A DNA stretch of 25,015 nt, from the NCBI GenBank assembly GCA_002453155.1, contig DKGG01000029.1, forward strand, positions 1 to 25,015. The letters run 5' to 3'. The notes below the pieces were generated by a model that ran no database searches, was not told where the DNA came from, and saw nothing but the letters and a program-made list of their open reading frames with translations. Within the stretch, counting starts at the first letter, position 1. Each line of letters begins with the position of its first letter. Position numbers and translations under genes: made by a program. Below, in pieces: positions 1 through 8,240 of the stretch. The stretch is from Bdellovibrionaceae bacterium UBA6776. GTDB lineage: Bacteria; Bdellovibrionota; Bdellovibrionia; Bdellovibrionales; UBA1609.

Positions 1-200
1 CCACCGCCCTGCAGAGCTACCGTGCCGCCTACCACGACATCGGCGACGGCTCTCCCCTGACCGCCGAAGAGCTCTCCGCAGGCCTGCTGCCCCACGGCGC
101 GTACCGCGAGGTGTTCCGAGAGACGGTGCTGAAGACCATCGTGCCCCGACTCGGGTCGCGCGGCATCGCCCTCGATCACGGACTGCACGACGCCGCTTGA
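1..200 (+). CDS. partial CDS, C-terminal end of an unidentified protein
   Basis: The frame starting at base 3 is open for 65 codons and ends with TGA at 198-200; the start lies outside the window. The peptide is rich in Ala, Leu, Arg and charged residues, ends in HGLHDAA, and strongly prefers G or C at third positions, as does the next gene. I do not recognise a domain. It is followed 85 bp later by the MoaB-like gene on the same strand, so the two may form an operon. The high-GC coding character differs from everything after about base 1510. Confidence 0.6.
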   Translation, partial: TALQSYRAAYHDIGDGSPLTAEELSAGLLPHGAYREVFRETVLKTIVPRLGSRGIALDHGLHDAA

Positions 201-285
201 CGGGCCGACCCCCGGTCGCGATCGTGGCGCCCGCCCCGGACCAGCCGCCGGTCGGGGTCGCTGCCGCCTGTCCCTCGGAGGTCCC

Positions 286-1464
286 ATGAGCGGGTTTTCC
301 ATCCTCGTCGTCCCCTCGTCCAGCACGCCCGAGGCCGAGTCCGGAGGGACCCATGCCGCCGCGCGCCTCCGCAACACCGACCACGCCGTGATCGGACCCC
401 GTACGGTGAAGGGTGGACTCGCGGCGCTCCAGCAGGCGCTGCGCACCGCAGCCGCGGAGGAGGCGGCCGACGTCGTGCTCGTCATCGGAGGCGTCGGCGT
501 GGGAGCGGACGACGTCTCTCCCGCCGCGGTCGACAGCCTCGCGTCCCGCAAGCTGCCCGGCTTCGGCCAGATCCTGCGCCTCAACCTGTTCCGCAGCCAG
601 GGCAACGCCGCCGCCCTGGACCGCAGCACCGCGGCCATCGTCGGGCCCGCGGTGGCGTTCGCGATCCCGGCCGATCCGGACACCATCGACCTGGCCCTGG
701 ACGAGATCATCCTCCCCGAGATCCGCGCCTTCACCGCCGGGATCCGCGCGGGCGCCGCGGTGCCCGAGCCTGCTGACGACGACGTCGAGGACGCGGTCGT
801 CGAGGTGGTCGAGGACGAGGAGGACGGCCCCACGCTGCCGCCCCCCGAGCCCCGCTGGCGCCTCGGCACGCGCTCGGCGGTCACGATGGAGGCGTCGCCC
901 ATCACCGCCGAGGCCCCCACCGACGCCGACGGCAACGACGTGCCCGACAAGGGCTGGAAGCGCGCCGTGTACGACCTCGAGGCCGAGGGTCTGCGCGGCA
1001 AGGCCCCCGACGTGCCCCAGAACATCGAGAGCCACGCGCCCATCCTGGACGTGCTGCACCACGCCGGCGAGTACGCGCAGCTCAAGTTCAACAACGGCAA
1101 CCGGGCGACCATCTACGGCTATCCGGACCTGCAGCGCGCCAACTCGAAGGTGCTGCTGGTCGGCTGGGGCGAGCCCCTCGCCGAGGTCGTCGCCCTGCAC
1201 CGCTACCCGATCCAGTCCGGCACCTGCATCGAGGAGGAGCGCGGGCTGATGCCAGGTCGCAACGCCGACATCGCCGAGATCGCCGAGGCCGTCACCGGGC
1301 GCGCCCCCGCCGACACCAGCGGCGAGCTGTTCGCGGTCGACCACGACAGGATCTACGTGCAGCGCGGCAAGTGGATCTACAGCTGGGACGGGCGCAAGGA
1401 GCGGCAGGAAGGCAACGCGAAGCAGGCGCTGACGTCGATGGTGGTGCACTGGCATCAGCGGTGA
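286..1464 (+). CDS. MoaB/Mog-domain protein with a long uncharacterised C-terminal region
   Basis: 392 aa, ATG preceded by a clear GGAGG at 277-281. Residues about 1-155 look like a MoaB/MogA (molybdopterin-binding) fold: a GGVGVGADDVSPAA stretch at about 68-81 stands where the family has GGTG..RDVTPEA. It is followed by LPGFGQILRLNLFRSQG and a P-D-D-LALDEIILPEI ending typical of the family. The GGTG loop is degenerate (Val for Thr, no Arg before Asp), so molybdenum-cofactor catalysis is doubtful. Residues about 160-190 form an acidic, proline-rich linker. The last 200 residues hold a WKRAVYDLEAEG segment and a second globular region that I cannot assign. The codon use is extremely GC-rich. 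Such MoaB fusions fit Myxococcota-like genomes (recalled, not searched). The family call is fairly safe; function is not. Confidence 0.7.
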   Translation: MSGFSILVVPSSSTPEAESGGTHAAARLRNTDHAVIGPRTVKGGLAALQQALRTAAAEEAADVVLVIGGVGVGADDVSPAAVDSLASRKLPGFGQILRLNLFRSQGNAAALDRSTAAIVGPAVAFAIPADPDTIDLALDEIILPEIRAFTAGIRAGAAVPEPADDDVEDAVVEVVEDEEDGPTLPPPEPRWRLGTRSAVTMEASPITAEAPTDADGNDVPDKGWKRAVYDLEAEGLRGKAPDVPQNIESHAPILDVLHHAGEYAQLKFNNGNRATIYGYPDLQRANSKVLLVGWGEPLAEVVALHRYPIQSGTCIEEERGLMPGRNADIAEIAEAVTGRAPADTSGELFAVDHDRIYVQRGKWIYSWDGRKERQEGNAKQALTSMVVHWHQR

Positions 1465-1510
1465 GGGTGGTTGTTGGTGGTTGGTTCTTGGTTCTTGGTT
1501 CTTGGGGTTT
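1465..1510. other. compositional junction between high-GC and mid-GC DNA
   Basis: Directly after the MoaB-like stop the sequence becomes G/T-rich low-complexity DNA (GGTGGTTG, GGTTCTT repeats). By about 1510 it has become AT-rich DNA that stays near half GC for the remaining 23 kb. No integrase, tRNA, attachment site or transposon end is visible at the junction. An assembly chimera of two organisms through a low-complexity repeat is the simplest reading; a transferred segment is the alternative. Confidence 0.6.
1483..1503. repeat. tandem heptamer, three copies of GGTTCTT
   Basis: Three perfect head-to-tail copies at 1483-1489, 1490-1496 and 1497-1503, followed by GGGG. It lies exactly in the composition change between the GC-rich block and the rest. 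Short repeats like this are sites for replication slippage and for wrong joins during assembly. Confidence 0.85.
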
Positions 1511-1675
1511 CGTGGAAATTATATTCTGCCTGCGCGCTTAATCCCGTTTTAGGAATTGAATTGCGGCTCGTCACTTCCTGCCAAACTTTCGTGTTGGTTA
1601 AATCCTGGATGATTTTAAATTATAAGAATCGGGTTCGAATGTGATTCTCTCTAACTCTCTCGGTTTTTTGTGAAA

Positions 1676-2272
1676 TCAACACAAGAGAGCAATTTCGACG
1701 TTTCCTCCAGCACTCTTGCTTCTGAAGATTTTTCTGCGGTTCTGAATGTGTCCCATTAGAAGTCGCGCCTGTGTCTTTGGTAGACCGAGTCCCTCGATGC
1801 GATTGATGGTGATGTAATCTTCCACGTCTAAAAAGGCCTGGCGTCCACGGACCACTCGAGAAAATGGGCGGTAATCCCAAAATTTCCCGATGATTTTGCT
1901 GTCCGTCCACCTGGGATTTCCGGCGACTGCCATGCGAATGGCGGATGTGATCGCGCGAATAAAGGACATGTAGGCTCTTCTTTTTGAAATTTTAATGTGA
2001 AAGTGCAAGTGGTTGCCAACATTTGCGAGCGACAGCACTTGAATCCCAAATTTTTTTGAAAATTTCTGTGTGATTCTTGAAATGGATTGTTGGTTTTTCT
2101 TGGTGCGAAAGGAAAGCGGGCCCTTTGCTTGGCTGGATCTAAGGACCAAGTGCATGGAGGATTTGGTGTCGATGGGGCGGCCATGTTGCCGGCCTTTTCT
2201 GGTTTTTAAAAGTGTGCCCCCATAGGAAAGGTTGGATGGTTTAAGAAGAGGGATTTGTTTCGAGCGCTTCAT
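1676..2272 (-). CDS. REP-associated tyrosine (Y1/HUH) transposase-like protein
   Basis: 198 aa from the ATG at 2272. An upstream in-frame start at 2308 adds 12 residues that look less natural, since the protein then opens with the basic MKRSKQIPLLKPSNLSYGG typical of this group. The HUH metal site is visible as NVGNHLHFHIKIS (His88, His90, His92). The candidate nucleophile is Tyr153 in EDYITINRIEGLG, which stands where RAYT proteins have Y-I-x-x-NP-V-R-A-G. These proteins nick and join single-stranded DNA at REP-like hairpins and are usually domesticated single genes without full IS ends; I see no left or right IS end here. No strong ribosome-binding site is visible. It is flanked by non-coding DNA on both sides, and a long inverted repeat that could be a substrate lies at 22252-22368. 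Confidence 0.8.
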   Translation of the reverse strand: MKRSKQIPLLKPSNLSYGGTLLKTRKGRQHGRPIDTKSSMHLVLRSSQAKGPLSFRTKKNQQSISRITQKFSKKFGIQVLSLANVGNHLHFHIKISKRRAYMSFIRAITSAIRMAVAGNPRWTDSKIIGKFWDYRPFSRVVRGRQAFLDVEDYITINRIEGLGLPKTQARLLMGHIQNRRKIFRSKSAGGNVEIALLC

Positions 2273-2445
2273 GTGAACGAAGGTATAAAAATTCGAATGG
2301 AAGATCAATCTCTTGATCCATACGACGTGGATTTTGAAAAAAATTCTAAGGATGAAAAATGGGATTCAGTTCGACTTCCAAGAAGATGTTGCGCCGCTTT
2401 CAAATTTTAAAATCGTGAATCGATGAGAGAGCATGTGAACCTTTT

Positions 2446-2478
2446 TAGAGAATAGAGAATAGAGAATAGAGAATAGAG
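2446..2478. repeat. tandem heptamer array TAGAGAA, 4.7 copies
   Basis: Four perfect copies (2446-2452, 2453-2459, 2460-2466, 2467-2473) plus TAGAG at 2474-2478. It lies in the gap between the transposase and the efflux operon. The period is again 7 bp, as in the unrelated array at 1483-1503. No coding role; copy number could vary by slippage. Confidence 0.9.
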
Positions 2479-2579
2479 GGAAAAAGATCTTAGAAAGATC
2501 TTCTGCGAAAGAAAATGGAGTTTTGTTTTATTCTCATGCGAATACGGATGTGGTGAATACAGTCCCGTTCAAAGATCAA

Positions 2580-2604
2580 AGGCGCGAACTAAGACCTCGC
2601 GCCT
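2580..2604 (-). terminator. intrinsic terminator of the efflux operon
   Basis: Perfect 8-bp stem AGGCGCGA (2580-2587) and TCGCGCCT (2597-2604) with a 9-nt loop, 16 bases past the stop codon of the RND gene. Read on the minus strand the stem is followed by TTTGATCTTT, a moderate T-tract. On the plus strand it is followed by TCTATTTTT, so it could also work in that direction. Confidence 0.7.
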
Positions 2605-2620
2605 CTATTTTTCAAAGACA

Positions 2621-5600
2621 TCACGAAAAGCGGCGTTTCTTCCAAGCGTAAATGTCTTCCAAGGTCACCAAGGCGCAAGGGAAAACGATGGTGGTCATAG
2701 CCGCTCCAAACAAGACGCCCCAACCCAAAGACATGGCAATGGGAACCACAAACTGATCCAATCCACCGATTCCGTATGCGGTGGGGAGAATTCCCATCAC
2801 AGTGGTCAATGAAGTCATCACAATGGGCCGAATCCGCTGCTTAGAAGCCTCAAGAATTCCCTCCACAGGACCCAAGCCGTCATCACGGTGTTGGTTGTAG
2901 AAATCCATCAAAATGATGGCGTTGTTCACGATCACACCGGCCAAGGCGATGATTCCCAAAAGACCTAAAAAGCTGATGGGCATGCCGTGTAGAAAGAACG
3001 TCCAAATCACGGCGATGATTCCGAGCGGAATGGTCAGCAAGACCAAGAACGGCTGTACCAAAGATTTGAAAATCAACACCAGCATCAAGAAGATCAGCAG
3101 GACCGCCACTCCAAAAGAGCGTCCCAGTGAGGCCAAACTCTCCTGGGTGTCCTCATCCTCTCCACCAAACTCGATGCGCACTTTCGGGTGCTTCTTTCGA
3201 AGTTCTGTCAGTTGCTCTCGCACTTTGTTGTTGGCTTCTGTGGACGTGATCACACGTTCATCCACATCGGCAAGAACCCGAATCTGTCTGGAGTTTCCTT
3301 CGTGGTTGTGAGCCGCAATGTTTCGCGTGGTTTTAAAATCTGCTACACGACTGAGAGGAATCAGATTTCCCTGTTTGTTCGGAACCAACACCTGATCAAT
3401 AGCCGAAGCGCTTTCTCGAACCTCCAAAGGCCAAGACACACGAATGTCCACTTCTTCATCCAACTTTCGAAGTTTGGTGGCAATCAGTCCGCCGTAAGCG
3501 GCGCGCACCGAAGAGCCAATGGTCTCTGTGGACACCCCGGCCGCTTGGGCTTCGCCGGCCTTGGGAATGACCTGAACTTCTTCTTTTCCCATGCGGTAGG
3601 AATCTTGTATGTCGGTGACGCCATTGATTCCTGCCAAAATCTCTTTCAAGTCTTCCACGGCAGGTAAAATGTCCTCATACTCATCCGCGCGCACACCAAG
3701 ACTGACGGCCTTTCCCGTGGGAGGTCCTCCTTGTGCGCGCTCAAAGGTCACCCGTTCAAAACCTTCAGGATGACCAGTCTTGGCCCGAAGATCATCAATG
3801 ATTTCCAAAGCTCGGCGGTCCCTGGAAGACTCTGGAGTCAAATACACCGAGATCTGCGCATAGTGACCGCCGCGTTTGGTCTCGGGATCGTTGGGATCTT
3901 GCTGAACCAAGCCCACCGTGGTGGTAAAATCTTTCAGTTCTTCCTTCGGGAGAGACTGAACGATCTTTTCAATGGGCCTTAACTTTTGAACATGGGACTC
4001 AATGCTTTCACCCACTTTGGTTTCTGTGCGGATAAAAAAGATTTCGATCCCTTCGGGAGGGAAAAGAACCAACTTCATTCCGCCGAAAGCCAAGGCCAAA
4101 GTGGCCAAGAAAAATCCAAAAGCGCCTGCCAAAATCCAGTAGCGATGTTCCACGGCTTTTCTAATGAGCTTCATGTACCGAGGGATCAGAAAATCATCCC
4201 AGTTCTTTCGAATGGGTCCGTAAAAGCGGTCCATAAACCCAGGCTTGTGAGATCCGTCTTTAGAAAAACGAATCCAGTTGGCTACGTGAGAGGGCAAAAT
4301 AAAGAAGGCTTCGAAAAGCGAAATCATCAAAGCAATCAAAATGGCCAGGGGAATGAACTTTATAAATTTCCCCATAATTCCACTCATAAACATCATGGGC
4401 AAAAAGGCAAAAGCGGTCGTCATTACCGAGGCCACAAGTGCCGGCGCAATTTGCGCCGTACCTTCAATGGCCGCATCCCGTGGACTTTTCCCCTCGTCCA
4501 CAAGCCGGGCGGCGTTTTCGGTAACCACAATGGAGTCGTCCACCAAAATTCCCGAAACAATGATCAACCCCATCATGGTCAGCAAATTGATACTGACTCC
4601 GGTGTTGTACAAAATAAAAACCGTTCCTAAAAACGCCATGGGTAGACCCAATGAGATCACCAGTGCAAATCGAAAAGGAACAAGGATGGGCAGAAACAAA
4701 AGAATCAAACTCAAACCGATGGCCATGTTTCCGGTCAATACACCCAAACGCCTTCGCACGTACTCTGACATGTCGTTGATGGAGGCCACATCCAATCCAC
4801 TTAAGAGCCCGCCATGAAGGGTTTCCATTTTATCTTTCACCGCATCCACCACATTGATGGCATCGGCAAACTCTTGCTTCAAAATCGTTAAAGACAAAGA
4901 CTTTTTGCCGTTGGTCCGGTGAACCACCTCGGCCTTTTCCAAATCGTAATAAACCTTTGCCACATCTTTCACTTCAATGGGGCGACCTAAATCATTGGCC
5001 CGAATTACAGTGTTTCGGATGTCATCCAAGTTGTTAAATTCACCCACGGTTCGCACCAAGCGTTCGGGGGAATTCAAATCTTTGGGTTCAATGATTCCGC
5101 CGGGAATGGACACGTTTTGTTGGCTCAATGCGCTGACGACTTCCTGCAAAGACAACCTGTAATGGGAAAGCCGTTGTGGCGAGATCTCCACCCGCACTTC
5201 CAAATCGCGAAGCCCCTTATGAACCACCTTGGCCACTCCGGGAATGCGCTCGATCTCTTTTTCCAAGTCGCGGGCTTTCTCTCGAAGCTCTAAATCTGTA
5301 AGGTCATCACTGGCAATGGTCACTTCAATGATCGGTGCTCGGGAGCTGTCCAACAGAAACACATTGGGTTTTTCCGCTTCTGTGGGGTAGTCCTCCAGTT
5401 TGTCGATCACATCTTGAACGTCGTCTTTGCCCTCTTTGTCTGTGGTCTCGTCTGGATCTAAGAAAATTGCAACAACGGACATGTTTTCAATGGAGGTGCT
5501 TTGAAGTTTATCGATCCCATCCACCTCTTGGAGATCTTGTTCGATGGGGTTTGTAATCAGTTTTTCGATATCGGCGGAAGAGGAGCCAGGCCAAAGAGCG

Positions 5601-5746
5601 GTCACTTGCACGATGTCAAAAGTGATGACGGGAAAAGCCTCTCTGCGAATCAAAAAAGCACTGACAATTCCCACGCCGATCACAAAAACAGTAAGCAAAT
5701 CGGAAAACAACGGATTTCGAACAAAGAATTCGATGATCTTTCTCAC
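2621..5746 (-). CDS. RND-family efflux pump, inner-membrane permease subunit
   Basis: 1041 aa, the usual AcrB-like length. GTG start at 5746 with GAGG 8 nt upstream, overlapping the TolC stop region. It opens with MRKIIEFFVRNPLFSDLL, a typical RND first helix. Two periplasmic loops follow the first helix of each half. TM4 carries the proton-relay pair GILVDDSIVVTEN (Asp403, Asp404; AcrB Asp407/408). In the second half GVIVNNAIILMDF has Asn941 where AcrB has Lys940, as in several poorly characterised RND subfamilies. It would export drugs, lipids or metals using the proton gradient, together with the TolC protein encoded 10 nt upstream. No periplasmic adaptor (HlyD/MFP) gene lies in this operon. 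Last gene of the run, followed by a terminator. Family certain; substrate unknown. Confidence 0.93.
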   Translation of the reverse strand: MRKIIEFFVRNPLFSDLLTVFVIGVGIVSAFLIRREAFPVITFDIVQVTALWPGSSSADIEKLITNPIEQDLQEVDGIDKLQSTSIENMSVVAIFLDPDETTDKEGKDDVQDVIDKLEDYPTEAEKPNVFLLDSSRAPIIEVTIASDDLTDLELREKARDLEKEIERIPGVAKVVHKGLRDLEVRVEISPQRLSHYRLSLQEVVSALSQQNVSIPGGIIEPKDLNSPERLVRTVGEFNNLDDIRNTVIRANDLGRPIEVKDVAKVYYDLEKAEVVHRTNGKKSLSLTILKQEFADAINVVDAVKDKMETLHGGLLSGLDVASINDMSEYVRRRLGVLTGNMAIGLSLILLFLPILVPFRFALVISLGLPMAFLGTVFILYNTGVSINLLTMMGLIIVSGILVDDSIVVTENAARLVDEGKSPRDAAIEGTAQIAPALVASVMTTAFAFLPMMFMSGIMGKFIKFIPLAILIALMISLFEAFFILPSHVANWIRFSKDGSHKPGFMDRFYGPIRKNWDDFLIPRYMKLIRKAVEHRYWILAGAFGFFLATLALAFGGMKLVLFPPEGIEIFFIRTETKVGESIESHVQKLRPIEKIVQSLPKEELKDFTTTVGLVQQDPNDPETKRGGHYAQISVYLTPESSRDRRALEIIDDLRAKTGHPEGFERVTFERAQGGPPTGKAVSLGVRADEYEDILPAVEDLKEILAGINGVTDIQDSYRMGKEEVQVIPKAGEAQAAGVSTETIGSSVRAAYGGLIATKLRKLDEEVDIRVSWPLEVRESASAIDQVLVPNKQGNLIPLSRVADFKTTRNIAAHNHEGNSRQIRVLADVDERVITSTEANNKVREQLTELRKKHPKVRIEFGGEDEDTQESLASLGRSFGVAVLLIFLMLVLIFKSLVQPFLVLLTIPLGIIAVIWTFFLHGMPISFLGLLGIIALAGVIVNNAIILMDFYNQHRDDGLGPVEGILEASKQRIRPIVMTSLTTVMGILPTAYGIGGLDQFVVPIAMSLGWGVLFGAAMTTIVFPCALVTLEDIYAWKKRRFS

Positions 5747-5756
5747 AGGTGAAACC

Positions 5757-7301
5757 TCAATTCTGTTTGTAAGCTTCGATGCGTTTAAAGAGGGACTGAT
5801 CCAAAGTTAAAATTTGAAGAGCGATCAATTGAAGCTGGGCGCGTGCTTGCACCAAACTCAAGTGAGCGCGGGTTTGATCGTCTCCGCTTTGGATCACGTT
5901 GATCAACGGAACTCGACCAATGTTGAAGCGTCGAGACTCCAAACGCTCTCTGCGAGACTGTTGATCCAAAGTCAGTTCGTTCTCTTTCACTTTGTTGGAC
6001 AAAGTTTCCAAGCGCTCACACAAAGACATCCACGTCAGTTGAAGTTGATCTTTGGACTGTTGAAGGCCGCGAGAGGTTTGCACCTGCTGCACAAGAGCTT
6101 CGCGGTAATCTCCTTCGGCAACCGGACTTCCAAGAGGGTAGCTCACTTTCAGGCCCACGCTCCATGCAGGGAAACGTCGGTCTTGAACATCTTTGAAGGT
6201 TTCTCCGTTTTCAGAGGCGTCCACGCCATTGACCGCATAACTTCCCACCACAGACACATCGGGAAGTTTTGCATTCTTCGAAGCTTTGAGCTGCAACTCA
6301 CTGGCCTGGTTGCGAATTTCCATGGCCTTCACATTGTAGCTGGCCGGAACATCGCCAGAAGTTTTAAAGTTTGCACAGGCCCTTTTTGCAGGAGCTGTAT
6401 CTTCTTTAAGTTCTAAAGGGATAAGTGCCGGATCAATTTTTAGCCAAGCCTCTGGAAGCTTGAGCGAAATCACCAGAGATCGCCATTTGTCTTTAAGATC
6501 CAAATGAGCGTCTTTCAAAGCCAACTCTGAATCTCGAAATGCGGATTGGGCTTGTAACAAATCCGGCTCTTCACTGGTTCCGCGGCGGCTGCGAATGCGG
6601 GTCACCCGAAGAGTTTGCCCGCGACGATCCAGACTTCCCTGGCTGGCGCGGAAGTTTTCTTTGGAGATCCACGCTTGAAAAAAGACCTGAGCCAGTTCCA
6701 AACTCCAGTTTTGAACTTTGTTTTCGTAGTCAAATCGGTTGGCTTGGCTGGCAAGATTTGCGGCTTGAAGTTTTTTGCGAGTTTCATAACCAAAACTGTC
6801 CTTCACAAGACTTTGCGAAAGGCTGACCTTTGCAGAGGTTTGGTAAACTTGAGAAACGGTGGTTGGGGAAATGGGGGGAAGTTCAAAATAATATTTCCCA
6901 TTTGAAATTTCCGCACTCAAGCTGGTTCCCGTTTGAAAGCGCGTCTCTGCTCCCAGGGAGTAATTGGTCACCTTTTGGCGCACAAAAGAAAAGGCGCTGA
7001 CCGGTTCGCTTTTGTCATCACTGTACATGGTGGATCCCGTGACTCGAGTGGCCGTCAGGGCTTTAGAGCGAATTTCAGGAACCTCAACCAATTGGGCTTC
7101 GGCTTCCAAAGCTTTAAAGCTGTCTGAAGCCAAAACGGCACGCTCCCAAACCACTTCTAAAGTGACGGCTTTGCCGGGCAAACTTTCCAACATGGCTTTG
7201 GCATCGGGAGGCAGTGTGGCTTCCTCTGCAAAAGCCCCTGGGAAAGAGGTGAAATTCAAGATGAAAAGTCCAGCCAGGGAGCGTTTTAAAATATTCATCA
7301 T
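5757..7301 (-). CDS. TolC-family outer-membrane efflux protein
   Basis: 514 aa. The signal peptide ends at about AFA|EE (residues 1-25); there is no lipobox, so it is not an acylated OprM type. The mature part shows the duplicated outer-membrane-factor pattern: long Gln/Ala/Leu-rich helices (around KKLQAANLASQANRFDYENKVQNWSL, and a matching one near the C-terminus with RRERLESRRFNIGRVPLINVIQSGDDQTRAHLSLVQARAQLQL) separated by beta-strand segments such as QTSAKVSLSQSLVK. It forms the exit channel for the RND pump downstream. Its ATG overlaps the trhO stop by 4 nt (ATGA), so translation is probably coupled. An ATG-ATG start leaves one residue of ambiguity. Confidence 0.88.
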   Translation of the reverse strand: MMNILKRSLAGLFILNFTSFPGAFAEEATLPPDAKAMLESLPGKAVTLEVVWERAVLASDSFKALEAEAQLVEVPEIRSKALTATRVTGSTMYSDDKSEPVSAFSFVRQKVTNYSLGAETRFQTGTSLSAEISNGKYYFELPPISPTTVSQVYQTSAKVSLSQSLVKDSFGYETRKKLQAANLASQANRFDYENKVQNWSLELAQVFFQAWISKENFRASQGSLDRRGQTLRVTRIRSRRGTSEEPDLLQAQSAFRDSELALKDAHLDLKDKWRSLVISLKLPEAWLKIDPALIPLELKEDTAPAKRACANFKTSGDVPASYNVKAMEIRNQASELQLKASKNAKLPDVSVVGSYAVNGVDASENGETFKDVQDRRFPAWSVGLKVSYPLGSPVAEGDYREALVQQVQTSRGLQQSKDQLQLTWMSLCERLETLSNKVKENELTLDQQSRRERLESRRFNIGRVPLINVIQSGDDQTRAHLSLVQARAQLQLIALQILTLDQSLFKRIEAYKQN

Positions 7302-8233
7302 GCATTCTCTCTTGGTTTGTTTCTAAATCCCTCTTTTTGAGGTCGAACCGAACGGCTATCAATGCGCACATGGTGGGCGCAATTTTTAGAACAGGTTTCT
7401 TTTTCGGGTCCCAGATCCAAACATTTTTGGCAAACATGACCTTCGGTCCCGCACTTGGTGCAAGAGATCACGTGATCAGTGGGTTCACCGCAATGTGGGC
7501 ACAGGCGATAGGCCTGAGAAGGGGAGAGGTTTTGATCCACGGAAACGCGGTAATCAAAAACAAAACATTCCCCTTCAAATTTGTCGTTGGGATATTCTTT
7601 CAAATAATTCAGGATTCCACCTTCTAACTGATAGACCTGATCGTAACCTTGTTCTTGCATTTCTAAAATGGCTTTTTCACAACGGATCCCTCCGGTGCAA
7701 TACATCAAAAGTTTTTTGTCTTTGGGAATGTTCAACTCGCGCATTTTTTTGGGGAAGTCATGGAAATCGGTGATGTCTAATTCCACAGCATCTTTAAATT
7801 TTCCAATGCGGGTCTCATAATCATTGCGGGTGTCCACAACAACCACATCCTCTTGCTCCATCATTTCGTTCCAAGATTTAGGTGGCAGGTGGGCGTTGGG
7901 TCCATGGGGAATCAAATCGGGGCGTCTGAGTGTTACGATCTCGGGTTTTAACTTCACTTTCATCTCGTGAAAGGGATGATATTCACAGTAAGAATCTTTA
8001 AATGGAAGCTCACTGTTTTCTGTCCACAGACGAATTTGATCTTTTAAAGTTTCAATGCCTTCTTTCGGTCCCGAAACCGTTCCGTTTAAACCTTCCGGTC
8101 CCGTGATCACAAGGCCCATCACATTTTGGGTTTCTGCGTGGTTCTCCAACCATTCTTTGATTTCAGAAAGTTTCTCATCTGAGAAATTGTTAAAGCTGTA
8201 GAACGTCGTCACGACGATTTGATCCGGTTTCAT
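7298..8233 (-). CDS. trhO: tRNA uridine(34) hydroxylase, rhodanese family
   Basis: 311 aa from the ATG at 8233, chosen because GGAG lies 4 nt upstream (GAGGAGAAAATG); a longer upstream reading runs back into msrA and is rejected. The N-terminal ferredoxin/acylphosphatase-like domain (about 1-100) is followed by a rhodanese domain (about 115-215) with the diagnostic loop CTGGIRCEKA (Cys179, Cys185). A Cys-rich tail follows (about 245-285, CPHC, CTKC, CQKC and a CSKNC), likely zinc-binding. TrhO (YceA) installs 5-hydroxyuridine at the wobble position of tRNA. It starts 7 nt after the msrA stop and overlaps the TolC gene by 4 nt. It looks like a passenger housekeeping gene in this operon. Confidence 0.92.
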   Translation of the reverse strand: MKPDQIVVTTFYSFNNFSDEKLSEIKEWLENHAETQNVMGLVITGPEGLNGTVSGPKEGIETLKDQIRLWTENSELPFKDSYCEYHPFHEMKVKLKPEIVTLRRPDLIPHGPNAHLPPKSWNEMMEQEDVVVVDTRNDYETRIGKFKDAVELDITDFHDFPKKMRELNIPKDKKLLMYCTGGIRCEKAILEMQEQGYDQVYQLEGGILNYLKEYPNDKFEGECFVFDYRVSVDQNLSPSQAYRLCPHCGEPTDHVISCTKCGTEGHVCQKCLDLGPEKETCSKNCAHHVRIDSRSVRPQKEGFRNKPRENA

Positions 8234-8240
8234 TTTCTCC

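Larger units (their letters stand above)
2273..2620. other. non-coding stretch with short repeats
   Basis: No convincing gene on either strand. It contains the leader of the transposase, a TAGAGAA heptamer array at 2446-2478, two copies of the palindrome AAGATCTT at 2484-2491 and 2495-2502 separated by 3 nt, and the terminator hairpin at 2580-2604. The rest is AT-rich and featureless. Confidence 0.6.

Noticed and set aside
413..1249. Long open frame in another phase of the MoaB-like gene
   Set aside because: Arg/Ser/Pro-rich product typical of an out-of-frame reading of GC-rich DNA; the MoaB frame has recognisable motifs and a ribosome-binding site.
1465..1675. Genomic island attachment site or tRNA at the composition change
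   Set aside because: No tRNA-like cloverleaf, integrase or direct repeat pair is visible; only a heptamer microsatellite.
1620..1910. Possible small minus-strand gene downstream of the transposase
   Set aside because: Overlaps the transposase in a different phase, low-complexity basic product, no ribosome site.
2446..2478. CRISPR array
   Set aside because: The repeat unit is 7 bp, directly tandem and without spacers; no cas genes are present.
3986..4630. Plus-strand open frame of 214 codons inside the RND gene
   Set aside because: Antisense to conserved RND coding sequence, biased composition and no recognisable domain or ribosome-binding site.
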